Positions 6,895 to 7,314 of a stretch of 7,314 bases of DNA are shown here, piece after piece. Origin of the DNA: Deltaproteobacteria bacterium (GTDB lineage Bacteria; Desulfobacterota; Syntrophia; Syntrophales; Smithellaceae); the NCBI GenBank assembly GCA_009668925.1, contig SBEK01000110.1, forward strand, positions 1 through 7,314. Direction: 5' to 3'. The number at the start of each line of letters is the position of its first letter. Within the stretch, counting starts at the first letter, position 1. The notes beneath the pieces were generated by a model, which was not told the origin of the DNA, did no database searches, and saw nothing but the letters and a program-made list of their open reading frames with translations. The position numbers and the translations under genes are program-made.

Positions 6895-6904
6895 GTTCGC
6901 CTGC
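6895..6904 (+). repeat. 10-bp repeat shared by two 3' flanks, copy 2
   Basis: This is the second copy of GTTCGCCTGC, directly after the stop-codon hairpin. The flank continues CTGA here and CGGC in the first copy. Confidence 0.4.
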
Positions 6905-6908
6905 TGAC

Positions 6909-6944
6909 GCACGCGTGCCTTTCGGTGCGGGGTGGTGTCCCGCA
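6909..6944. repeat. Palindrome and hairpin upstream of the 5TM gene
   Basis: GCACGCGTGC at 6909-6918 is a perfect 10-bp palindrome. Eight bases later TGCGGG (6926-6931) and CCCGCA (6939-6944) form a 6-bp stem with a 7-nt loop. The hairpin ends 8 bases before the GGAGG at 6953. Both elements are confined to the 81-bp space before the leader ORF, so operator or RNA leader roles are possible; no known riboswitch class is recognised. Confidence 0.33.
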
Positions 6945-6962
6945 ACGAATTCGGAGGAAGAG

Positions 6963-7025
6963 ATGCGGAATACCGGACACGAAACACGAGATTCGAACAA
7001 AGGGAGTGCCAATGGTCTATCTTGA
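6963..7025 (+). CDS. Possible 20-codon leader ORF overlapping the 5TM gene start
   Basis: A well-placed GGAGG (6953-6957) lies 5 bases before ATG 6963. The ORF encodes a 20-residue hydrophilic peptide (MRNTGHETRDSNKGSANGLS) and stops with TGA at 7023-7025. It is in a different frame from the next gene and overlaps its first four codons (ATG 7012). This arrangement allows translational coupling: ribosomes finishing the short ORF would sit over the downstream start. No homologous peptide is recognised and its composition is not that of an amino-acid attenuator. It may instead be a fortuitous ORF after a stray Shine-Dalgarno. Confidence 0.35.
   Translation: MRNTGHETRDSNKGSANGLS
6999..7006 (+). 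promoter_or_regulatory. Ribosome-binding site of the 5TM gene
   Basis: AAAGGGAG ends 5 bases before ATG 7012. This gives that start its own ribosome-binding site, independent of the stronger GGAGG at 6953. The only in-frame alternative nearby is GTG 7006, which lies inside this site. Confidence 0.6.
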
Positions 7026-7314
7026 TTTAATACTCAACCTGTCGCTGCTGGTGGCCTTGAGCGTCGTTTCCGTGTTTCTCGACAAACGCATTTCCCACAA
7101 AACCCGGGCGGGCGCGCTGCTTCAGGGAGTGTTATTCGGAGCGGTGGCCGTGCTGGGCATGCTGCGCCCGGCGGTCCTGGGGCCGGGGCTCATTTTTGAC
7201 GGACGCTCCGTCATGGTCAGCTTGTGCGCGCTGTTCTTCGGCCCCTGGGCCGCGGTGGCGGCTTTTATCCCGCCCACCGTCTGCCGCATCCTGCTGGGCG
7301 GCGTCGGCACGACG
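7012..7314 (+). CDS. LytS/YhcK-type 5TM receptor protein, N-terminal part
   Basis: The reading frame stays open from ATG 7012 to the window end, giving 101 residues of a longer protein. They match the start of a 5TMR_LYT domain (5TM receptors of the LytS-YhcK type). A first TM helix lies at about 5-23 with the typical start N-L-S-L-L-V-A-L-S. A second hydrophobic segment spans about 38-56, then comes the family signature IFDGRS (61-66) followed by a third helix with LFFGPWAA (74-81) and the loop RILLGGVGT (92-100). In known proteins this domain is an input module fused to histidine kinase, GGDEF, or PAS output parts. The output is beyond the window, so it cannot be called a kinase or cyclase here. 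It continues the run of sensors on the same strand 130 bp after the third one, and it is the best nearby candidate to carry an effector domain. Confidence 0.87.
   Translation, partial: MVYLDLILNLSLLVALSVVSVFLDKRISHKTRAGALLQGVLFGAVAVLGMLRPAVLGPGLIFDGRSVMVSLCALFFGPWAAVAAFIPPTVCRILLGGVGTT

Noticed and set aside
1..7314. CRISPR array, tRNA, rRNA or insertion sequence
   Set aside because: No regularly spaced repeats, no cloverleaf or rRNA-like stretches, and no transposase or terminal inverted repeats were seen; almost all of the window is sensor coding sequence.

Overview
The window is the start of a metagenome-style contig from a GC-rich Gram-negative bacterium. The style of its large PAS-rich membrane sensors, with ABC_sub_bind, HisKA_7TM, Cache and LytS-type 5TM inputs, fits Desulfobacterota (former Deltaproteobacteria, possibly Syntrophales-like). 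That placement is inference from protein style only. All genes are on the + strand.

Layout. Positions 1-105 are not genomic: a poly-G run is followed by a degraded but recognisable Nextera (Tn5) read-1 adapter. Genomic sequence starts at about 106, inside a sensor gene that has lost its N-terminus (about 107-1777: Cache-type periplasmic sensor, TM helix, two PAS domains, coiled coil). A 251-bp gap holds a plausible sigma70 promoter and several inverted repeats. It leads to a GTG-started sensor at 2029-4662 (7TM receptor, second membrane-bounded periplasmic sensor, two PAS domains, coiled coil). After 107 bp comes a third sensor at 4770-6881 (signal peptide, ABC_sub_bind periplasmic binding domain, TM helix, two PAS domains, coiled coil). 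A 130-bp hairpin-rich gap contains a possible 20-codon leader ORF that overlaps the start of a fourth gene. That gene, at 7012 and running off the window, begins with a LytS/YhcK-type 5TM receptor domain.

How they fit together. The three complete C-termini share one plan: a variable membrane or periplasmic input, then PAS-PAS, then a coiled coil ending in the motif NR(V/I)FV(D/G)REL(R/K)M(R/V)ELK. None has a recognisable output: no HisKA H-box, HATPase, GGDEF, EAL, HAMP-MCP or DNA-binding domain. In genes 1 and 2 the 15-residue tail motif is identical although 6 of its 15 codons differ, so the peptide itself appears constrained. The simplest reading is a tandem array of output-less sensors that deliver different ligand inputs to a shared partner through a common coiled-coil tail. 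The 5TM gene that begins at 7012, or a kinase beyond the window, could be that partner. This is a hypothesis; individual domain calls rest on recognised sequence patterns, not on a search.
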